From the NCBI RefSeq assembly GCF_042140275.1, contig NZ_CP159482.1: a DNA stretch of 64,000 nt, one strand, 5' to 3'. How positions within the stretch are numbered: the first letter of the stretch is position 1; each line of letters begins with the position of its first letter. Position numbers and translations under genes: made by a program. Below, piece after piece: positions 41,862-50,270 of this stretch. The notes below the pieces were generated by a model, which searched no databases, was not told where the DNA came from, and saw only the letters and a list, made by a program, of their open reading frames with translations. The DNA is from Algihabitans sp028285215 (GTDB taxonomy: Bacteria > Pseudomonadota > Alphaproteobacteria > Kiloniellales > DSM-21159).

Positions 41862-42961
41862 AGGAGTTCGTGAAACTCCTTGCGGCGGCGCCCTTCCGCA
41901 TCGGCCGCCTTCAAGGCCCAGAAGACCGTCTCGGGCTTCACCTCGTGCGGCTCGTGGTGAATGGTCTCCCCCGGGGCGCAGGCCGCTTCGGCCACCTGCA
42001 TCAGACGTTCGTCGGAGATTCCCTCGAGGCCGATATCGGCAAGCGTGACCGGCAGCCCGACGTCCAGGCAGAAGTCGTAGATCTCCTCGACCCGCTCGGC
42101 CGGCTGATCGGTCAGGAAGAGCGCGGCCACCACGCCGATGGCGACCTTCTCGCCATGCCAGTAGGCATGGGTTTCTTCCAGGATGGTCAGTCCATTGTGG
42201 ATCGCGTGACAAGCAGCCAGACCGCCGGACTCGAAACCCAACCCGGAAAGCAGCGTATTCGCCTCGACCACATGCTCGAAAGCAGGCGTGACTACGCCCT
42301 GCTCGCCGGCGGTCTTGGCGAGACGGCCGTATTCCATCAGCGTGTCGTAGCACAAGCGCGCCAGAGCATAGGCCGTCATGGTTCCGGGCCGTCCGGTCAT
42401 GTTGCCGGCGCGGCGGATGCGGCAGCTCTCGGCCTCGAACCATGTCGCCAGGGCATCGCCGATACCGGCCACCAGGAAGCGCACGGGCGCCTTCGCAATC
42501 ACCGCCGTATCGACCAACACGACATCGGGGTTGCGCGGCAGGACCAGATAGCGCTCGAACTGTCCGTCCGGCGTGTAGATGACCGAGAGCGCGGAACAGG
42601 GCGCATCGGTCGACGCCAGCGTCGGCACGATCACCACCGGGCAACCCAACTCGTGGGCCACGGCCTTGGCCGTGTCCATGGTCTTGCCGCCACCGACGCC
42701 CACGACAGCTCCGGCCTCACCCGACTTGGCGAGCGCGACCAGCCGGTCGATCTCGTTTTGACTGCACTCGCCGCCAAACCGCTCCAGGCGATGGGGCAGA
42801 GCGCCGAGGCCGGCGACCACGCTGTCATGCAACTGCCCATCGACAAAGCCGTCGATCAGGACCAGGGCCGCCGTGGCGAAGCGCTCGACCTCTTCGCCCA
42901 ACGACGCCAGGGCATGGGCGCCCTGCACGTAGCGCCCCGGGAAAATGGCAGTGGTCAACAT
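41858..42961 (-). CDS. Iron-containing alcohol dehydrogenase, glycerol dehydrogenase-like
   Basis: This metal-dependent NAD-linked dehydrogenase has 367 residues. The Rossmann-like N-terminal half has VVGVGGGKTMDTAKAVAHEL (about 88-107) and PTLASTDAPCSALSVIY (about 116-132). Metal ligands are Asp in GIGDALATWFE (about 168), His in AACHAIHNGL (about 251) and His in AYWHGEKVAIG (about 270). The set matches GldA-type glycerol dehydrogenases, which oxidise glycerol to dihydroxyacetone, but related glycerol-1-phosphate and other polyol enzymes share it. The ATG at 42961 follows GGAGAGCAG. It is downstream of the ABC operon by 205 bp in the same direction. Confidence 0.9.
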   Translation of the reverse strand: MLTTAIFPGRYVQGAHALASLGEEVERFATAALVLIDGFVDGQLHDSVVAGLGALPHRLERFGGECSQNEIDRLVALAKSGEAGAVVGVGGGKTMDTAKAVAHELGCPVVIVPTLASTDAPCSALSVIYTPDGQFERYLVLPRNPDVVLVDTAVIAKAPVRFLVAGIGDALATWFEAESCRIRRAGNMTGRPGTMTAYALARLCYDTLMEYGRLAKTAGEQGVVTPAFEHVVEANTLLSGLGFESGGLAACHAIHNGLTILEETHAYWHGEKVAIGVVAALFLTDQPAERVEEIYDFCLDVGLPVTLADIGLEGISDERLMQVAEAACAPGETIHHEPHEVKPETVFWALKAADAEGRRRKEFHELL

Positions 42962-43166
42962 GCGGCTGCTCTCCTTTCACGGCTTCGGTTGCGAGAATTC
43001 GTTCGCCCCATAGCACGAGCAGACCGTCAGATCGACCACCGCAACGCGTTTCGGATAAAGAAGGCGCCGCTGTGTCTGGCCCCGAGAAGCGGGCACATCC
43101 GTAACGACCGGCCCCGCAAGAGCGGACGACCGGCGACAGCGCATAACCGCCAGCTGAGATAGGGAC

Positions 43167-43928
43167 TCAGATCGCCAGATACTCGTGGCGCAGGTCTTCG
43201 TTTTCGAGCACGTCCTTCGCCGCGCCCTCGTAGACCACCTCGCCCATATCCAGGATGATTGCCCGATCCGCGAGCTGCAGCGCGGCCACCGCGTTCTGTT
43301 CGACGATGATGGCGGTGATGCCGAGTTCGCGCACGCCCTTCAGAATCTTCTCGATTTCCTGAACGATCACCGGCGCCAAGCCTTCGTAGGGTTCGTCGAG
43401 CAGCAGCAGCTTGACGTCCCGCGCCAAAGCCCGAGCGATTGCCAGCATCTGCTGCTCGCCCCCCGACAGAGTTACGCCGTCTTGCCTGCGTCGCTCGCCG
43501 AGCCGCGGAAAAGCGTCGTAGATCCGCTCGAAGGACCAGCCTTTCGGCTCGGCGATCTGGGCGAGCTGAAGGTTTTCCTCCACCGTCAGGCCGGGGATGA
43601 TCCGGCGATCCTCCGGCACCAGACCGACTCCGTTCCGCGCAGCCTCGTGACTCTTCATCTGATGCAGGGGTTTGTGGTCGAGCCAGATCTCGCCATGCCT
43701 AAGTTCGGGCGACCCGACCCGCGCGATGGTCCTCAGCGTCGAGGTCTTACCGGCACCGTTGCGCCCGAGCAGAGCCAGGATCTGGCCTTCGCGGATGTCG
43801 AAGCCGATACCCTGCACAATGTAGCTTTCGCCGTAGTAGGCATGCAGATCCCAGCAGGAAAAGTAGGCCGGCGGCGACGAGGCGCGCTTGTCCCGCGGCG
43901 GAACCAGATCAGCGGCTGCGTCGGTCAT
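43167..43928 (-). CDS. ABC transporter ATP-binding protein, LivF-like
   Basis: One of two ATPases of a branched-chain-amino-acid/amide-class importer, 253 residues. It has Walker A GRNGAGKTS (about 51-59), signature TLSGGEQQML (about 150), Walker B LLLLDEPYEGLAP and the switch region IVEQNA with Gln-Asn instead of His, which is normal in LivF. The start ATG at 43928 overlaps the LivG stop by 4 bp; an upstream extension is not supported. An unusual 25-residue N-terminal stretch (TDAAADLVPPRDKRASSPPA) precedes the core. It is the last of five genes. Confidence 0.94.
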   Translation of the reverse strand: MTDAAADLVPPRDKRASSPPAYFSCWDLHAYYGESYIVQGIGFDIREGQILALLGRNGAGKTSTLRTIARVGSPELRHGEIWLDHKPLHQMKSHEAARNGVGLVPEDRRIIPGLTVEENLQLAQIAEPKGWSFERIYDAFPRLGERRRQDGVTLSGGEQQMLAIARALARDVKLLLLDEPYEGLAPVIVQEIEKILKGVRELGITAIIVEQNAVAALQLADRAIILDMGEVVYEGAAKDVLENEDLRHEYLAI

Positions 43929-44686
43929 AGGTGCGCTCCGCCGAGGTAGGCTTCCTGTACCTTGGGATTGCCGCGGATGTCGTCCGGCGTACCCTCGGCG
44001 ATGATGGTGCCCTGGGCCAAGACCGTGATCCAATCGGCCAGAGAGAAAACGACGTGCATATCGTGTTCGATGATCACCTTCGTCATACCGCGTTCCTTGA
44101 TGCGCTTGAGAAGATCGATCGTCCGATTGGTGTCGTGCCGCGACATGCCGGCCGTCGGCTCGTCGAGCAGCAGCAGGCGCGGATGCTGGATGAGACACAT
44201 GGCCAGCTCCAAGCGCCGCTTATCGCCGCGCGAGAGATTGCCGGTGTGCTCGTCCTTCATGCGGAGCAGGCCGACGTCTTCAAGCATATGCTCGGCCTCT
44301 CCGGTCAGTTCCCGGTCTTTGAACATCGACTTGAAGGGCCGGAACTTGAAGGCGCCATCGCGCTTGGCCAAGGCGGCAATCTCCACATTCTGAACAACGG
44401 TAAGATCGAGAAAGATGTCGGGTGTCTGAAAAACCCGGGCAACGCCGAGCTGATTGATCTCGTAAGGCTGCCGGCCGGTCAGAACCTGGCCGTCAAACAC
44501 CACCGAGCCGGTGTCGGGAGGCAGGCGGCCCACACAGACGTTAAGAAGCGTAGACTTGCCGGCGCCGTTCGGTCCGATCACCGCATGGGTGCGTCCCTGC
44601 TCAATCTGCAGATTGATGTTCGAGAGGGCGCGCAGGCCGCCGAAGCTCTTGTTCACGTCGGAGACGTTGAGAACGATATCTTCCAT
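43925..44686 (-). CDS. ABC transporter ATP-binding protein, LivG-like
   Basis: The second ATPase of the importer, 253 residues, has Walker A GPNGAGKST (about 39-47). The signature reads LSRGDKRRLELAM, with Gly-Asp for the usual Gly-Gln, as in many LivG-like proteins. Walker B is LLLLDEPTAGMSRHD and the switch His lies in IIEHDMHVV. The C-terminal extension VQEAYLGGAHL is the LivG end. The ATG at 44686 is 15 bp from the permease gene stop and is followed by livF with an ATGA overlap. The operon order binding protein, permease, permease, ATPase, ATPase is the standard one. Confidence 0.94.
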   Translation of the reverse strand: MEDIVLNVSDVNKSFGGLRALSNINLQIEQGRTHAVIGPNGAGKSTLLNVCVGRLPPDTGSVVFDGQVLTGRQPYEINQLGVARVFQTPDIFLDLTVVQNVEIAALAKRDGAFKFRPFKSMFKDRELTGEAEHMLEDVGLLRMKDEHTGNLSRGDKRRLELAMCLIQHPRLLLLDEPTAGMSRHDTNRTIDLLKRIKERGMTKVIIEHDMHVVFSLADWITVLAQGTIIAEGTPDDIRGNPKVQEAYLGGAHL

Positions 44687-44701
44687 GGTACAGGCCGCTC
44701 C

Positions 44702-45868
44702 CTACTCTGACGGCTGGACGGCACCGTCGCCGACCGTCGCGGAAGTCTCGCGCCGCCGCCTCCACCACTGAGCCAGCCGTGAGAAACCCTCCATCAACCC
44801 GCCCGGCAGGAAGATGACGACGAGCATGAAGAGAATCCCCAGTGTCAGATGCCAGCCTTCGCCAACGAAGAGGCTGGAGATACTGACCAGCGCGTCCGTC
44901 ACCGGCTCCGGCAGGAAGCCGAAGACCTCTCCAAGCTGGGTTCTATTGACGGCCGAGAAGATATTCTCGAAATACTTGATGATCCCGGCGCCCAGCAACG
45001 GGCCGATCAGGGTACCGGCCCCGCCCAGAATGGTCATCAGAACCACCTCTCCGGATGCTGTCCACTGCATGCGCTCGGCGCCGGCCAGAGGGTCCGTGAC
45101 CGCCATCAGGGAACCGGCGAGTCCCGCATACATACCGGAGATCACGAAGGCGACCAGCAGGTAGGGCTTCGTGTTGTAGCCGGTGTAGAGCATGCGGTTC
45201 TGGTTGGACTTCATCGCCAGCAGCTTCAGCCCGAAGGGCGAGCGAAAGATCTTCAGCGACACCCAGAAGGCCAGAATCAGCATCACCGCGCAAAAGTAGA
45301 AGGCGGGATAGCCCGTCAGCTCCAGCCCGAAAAGCGACGGCGACGGCAGGGCCTCCTTTGCGTCGCCCAGGATCGCACGATCGATGATCCGCGGGTCGGC
45401 CGTTTCCAGAATCAGAGCCGTCTCGCCATTGGTGATCGGCGTCAGGACCGAATAGGCCATGTTGTAGGACATCTGCGCGAAGGCGAGGGTGAGAATGGAG
45501 AAGTAGATACCCGAGCGCCGGAGACACACGAAGCCGATCACCAGCGCGAAGACCGCCGTTACCAGAATGCCGAAGCTCAGCGCGACCAGGACGTTCATGG
45601 TCAGAAGCTTGAACATCCAGACGGCGGCGTAGGAACCGATGCCAAGAAAGGCGGCGTGGCCGAAAGAGAGATAGCCGGTCAGGCCGAACAGGATGTTGAA
45701 GCCGATAGCGAAGATTCCGAAGATCGCGAAGCGCTGCAGCAGATCGGGATAGTTGGCGCCGATCGGTGTCAGCCAGATCGGCGCGGTCAGCACGGCCACG
45801 GCAAAGATCGTCATGATCATTGCGTCGCGCTTCGGCGTGGAGGGGTTGAACTCGGTGATGCTCGCCAT
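44702..45868 (-). CDS. ABC transporter permease, LivM-like
   Basis: This inner-membrane permease of 388 residues has about ten TM segments. Family blocks are GLTGYLSFGHAAFLGIGSYA (about 64-83), the EAA-like region with LKLLAMKSNQNRMLYTGYN (about 213) and GGAGTLIGPLLGAGIIKYFE (about 292). An extra loop (ILETADPRIIDRAILGDAKE, about 152-171) between membrane segments is longer than in typical LivM. It pairs with the LivH-like permease 4 bp upstream; the substrate may be an amino acid, amide or short carboxylate. Confidence 0.93.
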   Translation of the reverse strand: MASITEFNPSTPKRDAMIMTIFAVAVLTAPIWLTPIGANYPDLLQRFAIFGIFAIGFNILFGLTGYLSFGHAAFLGIGSYAAVWMFKLLTMNVLVALSFGILVTAVFALVIGFVCLRRSGIYFSILTLAFAQMSYNMAYSVLTPITNGETALILETADPRIIDRAILGDAKEALPSPSLFGLELTGYPAFYFCAVMLILAFWVSLKIFRSPFGLKLLAMKSNQNRMLYTGYNTKPYLLVAFVISGMYAGLAGSLMAVTDPLAGAERMQWTASGEVVLMTILGGAGTLIGPLLGAGIIKYFENIFSAVNRTQLGEVFGFLPEPVTDALVSISSLFVGEGWHLTLGILFMLVVIFLPGGLMEGFSRLAQWWRRRRETSATVGDGAVQPSE

Positions 45869-45872
45869 GACG

Positions 45873-46889
45873 TCAGCTCTCCATCACGCCCTTGCGCCCC
45901 AACAACCCGCGCGGACGGGTCAGCAGGATCAGCACGGCAATGAGGTAGATGATGATCTGATCGATACCGGGCAGAATCTCCTTCACGGCGCCGATCGACG
46001 CGAAGGACTGGATCACGCCGAGCAGGAAGCCGGCGGCCACGGCGCCCGGCAGCGATCCCATGCCACCGACCACCACCACCACGAAGGAGAGAACCAGAAA
46101 GTTCATGCCGATATGGTAGTCGGGCGGCACGATCGGCGTGTACATCGCCCCCGCGAGGCCTGCCACCACGGCGGCGATCCCAAAGACCACCGTGAAGCGC
46201 CTCTCGATATCGATGCCGAGCAAGCCGACAGTCTCCCGGTCGGCCATGCCCGCGCGCACCACCATGCCGTAGGTGGTGAACCGCAGAAAGGCGAAGACAG
46301 CGCCGATGATCACGAAGGCGCAAAAGAGATAGATCAGGCGCCACCAGGGATAGACGAGAGCCTCGCTGAGGCCGAACCAACTGCCGACGGGGGCGGCGCC
46401 GGCAACGACCGGAGGGGCACTCTGCGGAATCGGATTCGCCCCGAAGATGACCTTGATGATCTCCCCGAGCACAATGGCCAGCCCGAAGGTCACAAGGATC
46501 TGCTCCGCATGGGAGCGCTTGTAGAAGAAGCGGATCAGGCCGCGCTCCATCGCCAGGCCAACCAGCAGCATCACGGGGACCGCCACGACGATCGCAATCG
46601 GTACCGACCACTCGATGATGGTGGTGCCCGTTTCACCGAACCAGATTTCCAGGTAGGGCTGGTCGATGAAAGCTTCGAAGAAGGTGATGCTCTCGTCGCG
46701 GATCTGCTTCGAGGTGTTCAACAGCGCATTGACGCTGACCGCGACGAAGGCGCCGAGCATGAACAGGGCGCCGTGAGCGAAGTTGACCACGCCCAAGGTG
46801 CCGAACACCAGCGTCAAGCCCAGCGCGATCAAGGCGTAGGCGCCGCCCTTGTCCAGGCCGTTGAGAAGCTGGAGGAGAAGGGAGTCCAT
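45873..46889 (-). CDS. ABC transporter permease, LivH-like
   Basis: This inner-membrane permease has 338 residues, longer than the 300 of typical LivH. The additional residues (about 45-80 and 125-155, with ALLNTSKQIRDESITFFEAF and SAPPVVAGAAPVG) lie in loops between membrane segments. Family blocks are GGAYALIALGLTLVFGTLGV (about 15-34), MERGLIRFFYKR and VVVVGGMGSLPGAVAAGFLL (about 261). The gene begins at ATG 46889 after a 121-bp spacer with a strong hairpin and ends 4 bp from the LivM-like gene. Confidence 0.93.
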   Translation of the reverse strand: MDSLLLQLLNGLDKGGAYALIALGLTLVFGTLGVVNFAHGALFMLGAFVAVSVNALLNTSKQIRDESITFFEAFIDQPYLEIWFGETGTTIIEWSVPIAIVVAVPVMLLVGLAMERGLIRFFYKRSHAEQILVTFGLAIVLGEIIKVIFGANPIPQSAPPVVAGAAPVGSWFGLSEALVYPWWRLIYLFCAFVIIGAVFAFLRFTTYGMVVRAGMADRETVGLLGIDIERRFTVVFGIAAVVAGLAGAMYTPIVPPDYHIGMNFLVLSFVVVVVGGMGSLPGAVAAGFLLGVIQSFASIGAVKEILPGIDQIIIYLIAVLILLTRPRGLLGRKGVMES

Positions 46890-46961
46890 CGCTTCGCGTC
46901 CCCTGCCCGCCTTGGGGCGCGCAAGAGCGCACCGCCCGCGGGGCTTATGTTCTTAGAAAGA

Positions 46962-47000
46962 GCGACGGGACCGACTGCCGTGTGCCGAGGGTCCCGTCGC
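46962..47000 (-). promoter_or_regulatory. Intercistronic hairpin after the binding-protein gene
   Basis: A perfect 11-bp repeat GCGACGGGACC/GGTCCCGTCGC (46962-46972 with 46990-47000) has a 17-nt loop and is followed on the minus strand by CTCTTTCT. It lies 10 bp after the binding-protein stop and is likely a partial terminator or mRNA stabiliser, as in the other minus-strand importer. Confidence 0.6.
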
Positions 47001-47010
47001 GAAGAACGGC

Positions 47011-48357
47011 CTAGACGTCGTAGGGACCGAGATCACCGGCATAGAGATCGTGCGGATAGGTAATCTGCTCGGTCGGAACCTCCTGGACAACTTCCAGCAG
47101 GTCGAACTGGCTGCTGGGATTCTCGTTGCCCTTCACCACCAGGACCGGTTTGAAGCACTGGTGATCTTCGGCCCGGTACAGGGTCGGGCCATTGCCCATG
47201 CCGTCGAACTCGAAGCCCTCCAGGAACTTGATGACCTCGACTGGGTAGAAGGTGCCGACGGATTCCACGGCGTTGGCGTAGAGCAGCGCCTGAACGTAAC
47301 AGGTGTGGGCCGCCTGGGACGGCGGGAAACCGTACTCCTGGCCGAAGGACTTGACGAAGGCCTGGGTGCCCGCGTCCTGCAACGACCAGTGCCAGTTCGT
47401 CGAGCCGTAGATACCCGCCACGTTCTTGCCGGCGCCCTGGGCCATCAGGCGCGAATAAAGCGGCACCACGACCTCGAAGTTCCGACCGTTGACCTGCTTG
47501 TCCCGCAAACCGAACTGCACGGCCTGGGTCAGGCTGTCGACCATATCCTTGCCGTAGTGGATCAGCACCAGCACGTCGGCACCGGAGTCGAGAACCGGCG
47601 TGATGTATTGCGAGAAGTCGCCGGCGCCGAGCGGGGTGCGAACCTGACTGACCGTCTCCCACCCCATGTTCTCGGTCACCTGAGTCATGGAGCCTTCGAC
47701 CGACCAGCCCCAATTGTAGTCGGCGGTCAGCATGTAGGAGCGTCGCTCCTTGCCCATCTGCGCCTCGAGCACGGGGCCGAGGGCGGCGGCCGACATATGA
47801 GCGTTGAAGAAATGCCGGAAGCCGTAGCGACGGCGATCCTTACCGGTGGTGTCGTTGGCGTGGGTCAGGCCGGCCATGAAGATCACGCCCATGTCCTGAC
47901 ACAGGGACTGGACGGCTACCGCCACACCCGAGGAGGAACCGCCCGTCACCATGACCACGCCATCGCGTTCGATCATACGTTTGGCCGAGGCACGCGCGGC
48001 ATCGGACTTGGTCTGCGTATCGCCGGTGACGTATTCGACCTTCTTGCCGAGGATGCCGTTCCCCTTGAGCGCCAACGGCTGCATGGTGTTCAGCATGCCG
48101 CCGTCGCCCTCGCCGTTGATGTGCTTGACGGCGAGTTGATAGGCACGCAGTTCGTCGGCGCCCTCATCTGCGTAGGGGCCGGTTTGCGGCACATTGAAAC
48201 CCAAGGTCACGCTGCCGGCGTCGCCCGGGTTATTGCGAAACGCGTCGGCCCAGGCACCGCGGGTAAAGACGGTCGGCGCCAAAACGGCGCCGCCGGCTAG
48301 AACGGCACCGCCCTTCAGCACACGCCGGCGGGTCGTGCTCCTGTTGAAGCTGCTCAT
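47011..48357 (-). CDS. ABC transporter substrate-binding protein (LivK/amide class), Tat-exported
   Basis: This periplasmic receptor has 448 residues. The N-terminus has a twin-arginine signal TTRRRVLKGGAVLAGGAVLA, with cleavage near AWADA (about 38). The mature protein begins VTLGFNVPQTGPYADEGADE, the type I periplasmic-binding fold of the LivK class, with VMVTGGSSSGVAVAV (about 132) in lobe I and DVLVLIHYGKDM in lobe II. The length and Tat export resemble urea/amide receptors rather than LivK itself, but the ligand is unknown. The ATG at 48357 follows GGGAGGAAC; an upstream extension is not supported. It is divergent from the ScfR-like regulator gene, 240 bp away. Confidence 0.92.
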   Translation of the reverse strand: MSSFNRSTTRRRVLKGGAVLAGGAVLAPTVFTRGAWADAFRNNPGDAGSVTLGFNVPQTGPYADEGADELRAYQLAVKHINGEGDGGMLNTMQPLALKGNGILGKKVEYVTGDTQTKSDAARASAKRMIERDGVVMVTGGSSSGVAVAVQSLCQDMGVIFMAGLTHANDTTGKDRRRYGFRHFFNAHMSAAALGPVLEAQMGKERRSYMLTADYNWGWSVEGSMTQVTENMGWETVSQVRTPLGAGDFSQYITPVLDSGADVLVLIHYGKDMVDSLTQAVQFGLRDKQVNGRNFEVVVPLYSRLMAQGAGKNVAGIYGSTNWHWSLQDAGTQAFVKSFGQEYGFPPSQAAHTCYVQALLYANAVESVGTFYPVEVIKFLEGFEFDGMGNGPTLYRAEDHQCFKPVLVVKGNENPSSQFDLLEVVQEVPTEQITYPHDLYAGDLGPYDV

Positions 48358-48487
48358 GACGTGGTTCCTCCCATTATGACATCGACGGTGCGTCAGGCTT
48401 CTTGGTCCGCACAGCTCTCGCCCGTCTTCTCTAAAGACTAGCCGTCGTCGAACATCCATCTGCAACCGGCATTTGTTCTGAATGAAA

Positions 48488-48538
48488 AGTTTTGTAAAAT
48501 TGGCAGAAAAACTCGGTATAATCGGTCAATAAATTGAC
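48488..48538. promoter_or_regulatory. Divergent control region with two palindromes and a -10 box
   Basis: Between the ABC binding-protein gene and the ScfR-like gene lie AGTTTT-N14-AAAACT (48488-48493 with 48508-48513), a perfect TATAAT (48517-48522) and the perfect palindrome GTCAAT-AA-ATTGAC (48525-48538). The -10 box faces the regulator gene with a TTGTAA 19 nt upstream, so the second palindrome would cover its transcription start. This is a good autoregulatory operator candidate for the HTH protein; it may also control the ABC operon. Confidence 0.45.
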
Positions 48539-48597
48539 AAAATTGCTGCGCCGCAACACTGCGGAGAGACGCCGCAAGCAGGGAGGAAAAGGAGGCC

Positions 48598-50223
48598 ATG
48601 GCGCGCTTGCCCATCGGCGCCCGTATTCGCGATCGTCGGCGCGCCTGCGGCCTAACCCAGTCCGGGCTCGCGGCAGCGGCCGGCATATCGGCGTCTTACC
48701 TGAATCTCATCGAGCACGATAAACGGCCGATCGGCGGCGCCTTGCTGCGGCGCATCGCAGAGCTTCTCGAGAGCGACATCGGCCAAATCAGCGGCGCCGA
48801 CGATATGCACCTGGCGCTGGATCTCCTGGAGCTGACGCGCTCGCTCGGCGGAGAGGCCTTGCAGGACGAGAGCACACTGGCACTGGTGGCGCGCTTTCCG
48901 GACTGGGCGCAAGCGTTCGTGCGACTGCACCGGCGGTATCGCGAGGCGACGGAGTCCGCGCTCGCCTTGTCCGACCGTCTGAGCCAGGACCCGGCGCTGC
49001 TCGAGTTGAGCCACGCGGTGCTAAGCCAGGTGACGGCTATCCGCTCCTTCGCCGAGATCTTGGAGGTTCATGGCGATCTGGCGGTCGAGGAGCGCAGCCG
49101 CTTCTCCAAGATCATCGCGAACCAGAGCGACCAACTCGCCGCGAGTGCACGTCAGATGCTCGACGTGCTCGGCAGCGCTGCAGGACAAACGCACCCTTCG
49201 ACGCCTCGTGAGGAAGTCGACGACTTCCTTATGGCCCACCGGAACCATTTTCCCCGGATCGAGGCGGCCTGCGACGACCTTCGTGCGGACGTCCGAACAG
49301 CGGGCACCAATCCGGCCGCAGCTATCGAAGAGCGGTTGGCGCGGCGCCACAACCTGGAACTCTCCGTGAGCGCAGATCTCCACCGTCCCATCGTCGGGCC
49401 GGGACGGCTGCTGATTCCAGAGGGGACCCCGGAGACGACGGTTCGCTTCCTGCAAGCGCGTAGCCTGGCGGAAGCGGAGTTGGCGCCTCTGCTCGACGAG
49501 CTCACGCAGGATCCGCAACTCACCAGCGACCAGGCCCGAGGCAGCGCACGTATGGCGTTGGCGCGCTACGCGGCAGGCGCTCTGCGGTTCCCCTATGCCC
49601 CCTTCCTGGAAGCCGCCGAAGCGCTGCGCTACGATGTCGAATGGCTGGCGGCGCGCTTCGGCGGCAGCTTCGAGCAGGTGGCACATCGCCTGGTCACCCT
49701 GCGGCGCCCGGGCGCCGCAGGTGTGCCTTTCGCCTTCCTGCGCAGCGATCCGGCCGGCAACCTCTCGAAACCGCTGAGCCTGCCGGAACTGCGCATGCCG
49801 CGACTTGGCGGAGCCTGTCCGCTCTGGGTCTTGCACAGGGCCTTCGCCCTGCCCGATCGGCCCGTGGCACAGCTCGTCGAACTTCCGGGAGACGAGCGTT
49901 ATCTCTTCGTCGCCCGGTGCGTCACCAAGACCGCCGGCCCCTACGGATCGCCGCCGGTGACCTTCAGCGTGATGCTGGGCTGCGATGCGGTCTACCTCGA
50001 CCGTATCGTCTACGGCGACGGTTTTGCCGGCCACGGCACCCGGCCGACGGCGGTCGGATTCAACTGCCGATCCTGCCGGCGCGAAGACTGCGCACAGCGG
50101 GCCCATCCGGCGGTCCTGCCCCACGAGGCATCGGGAGAGGCCCCCCACGTCCCGGGCATGTCGGGCCGAAAAGGCGCTAAGGACTCGTCCCGCGAGGAGA
50201 AACAGACGATACTGGCCGGATAA
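48598..50223 (+). CDS. ScfR-like XRE regulator with HisKA-like helix and degenerate IrrE domain
   Basis: This 541-residue regulator belongs to the short-chain fatty acyl regulator type. An XRE HTH (about 8-62) is followed by a HisKA-like helix with SHAVLSQVTAIRSFAEIL (about 138-155) that keeps the His139 position but lacks the ELRTP of kinases. An ImmA/IrrE-like region follows (about 230-330). Its zinc motif, usually HxxxH, reads SLAEAELAPLLDEL, so peptidase activity is not expected. The C-terminal DUF2083-type domain (about 400-515) has QLVELPGDERYLFVARCV and a Cys cluster CRSCRREDCAQRA. The start ATG at 48598 follows AGGAGG. Its first neighbour is a receiver protein. It is divergent from the ABC operon. 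Confidence 0.88.
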   Translation: MARLPIGARIRDRRRACGLTQSGLAAAAGISASYLNLIEHDKRPIGGALLRRIAELLESDIGQISGADDMHLALDLLELTRSLGGEALQDESTLALVARFPDWAQAFVRLHRRYREATESALALSDRLSQDPALLELSHAVLSQVTAIRSFAEILEVHGDLAVEERSRFSKIIANQSDQLAASARQMLDVLGSAAGQTHPSTPREEVDDFLMAHRNHFPRIEAACDDLRADVRTAGTNPAAAIEERLARRHNLELSVSADLHRPIVGPGRLLIPEGTPETTVRFLQARSLAEAELAPLLDELTQDPQLTSDQARGSARMALARYAAGALRFPYAPFLEAAEALRYDVEWLAARFGGSFEQVAHRLVTLRRPGAAGVPFAFLRSDPAGNLSKPLSLPELRMPRLGGACPLWVLHRAFALPDRPVAQLVELPGDERYLFVARCVTKTAGPYGSPPVTFSVMLGCDAVYLDRIVYGDGFAGHGTRPTAVGFNCRSCRREDCAQRAHPAVLPHEASGEAPHVPGMSGRKGAKDSSREEKQTILAG

Positions 50224-50270
50224 GAACGATCGGACGCAAAGACGCCGACGGAAGTTTGGGAGGACCCGCG

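Noticed and set aside
42962..43166. The 205-bp spacer between the LivF-like gene and the GldA-like gene was examined for a terminator or promoter.
   Set aside because: Only short imperfect inverted repeats were found, with no convincing stem or promoter pair.
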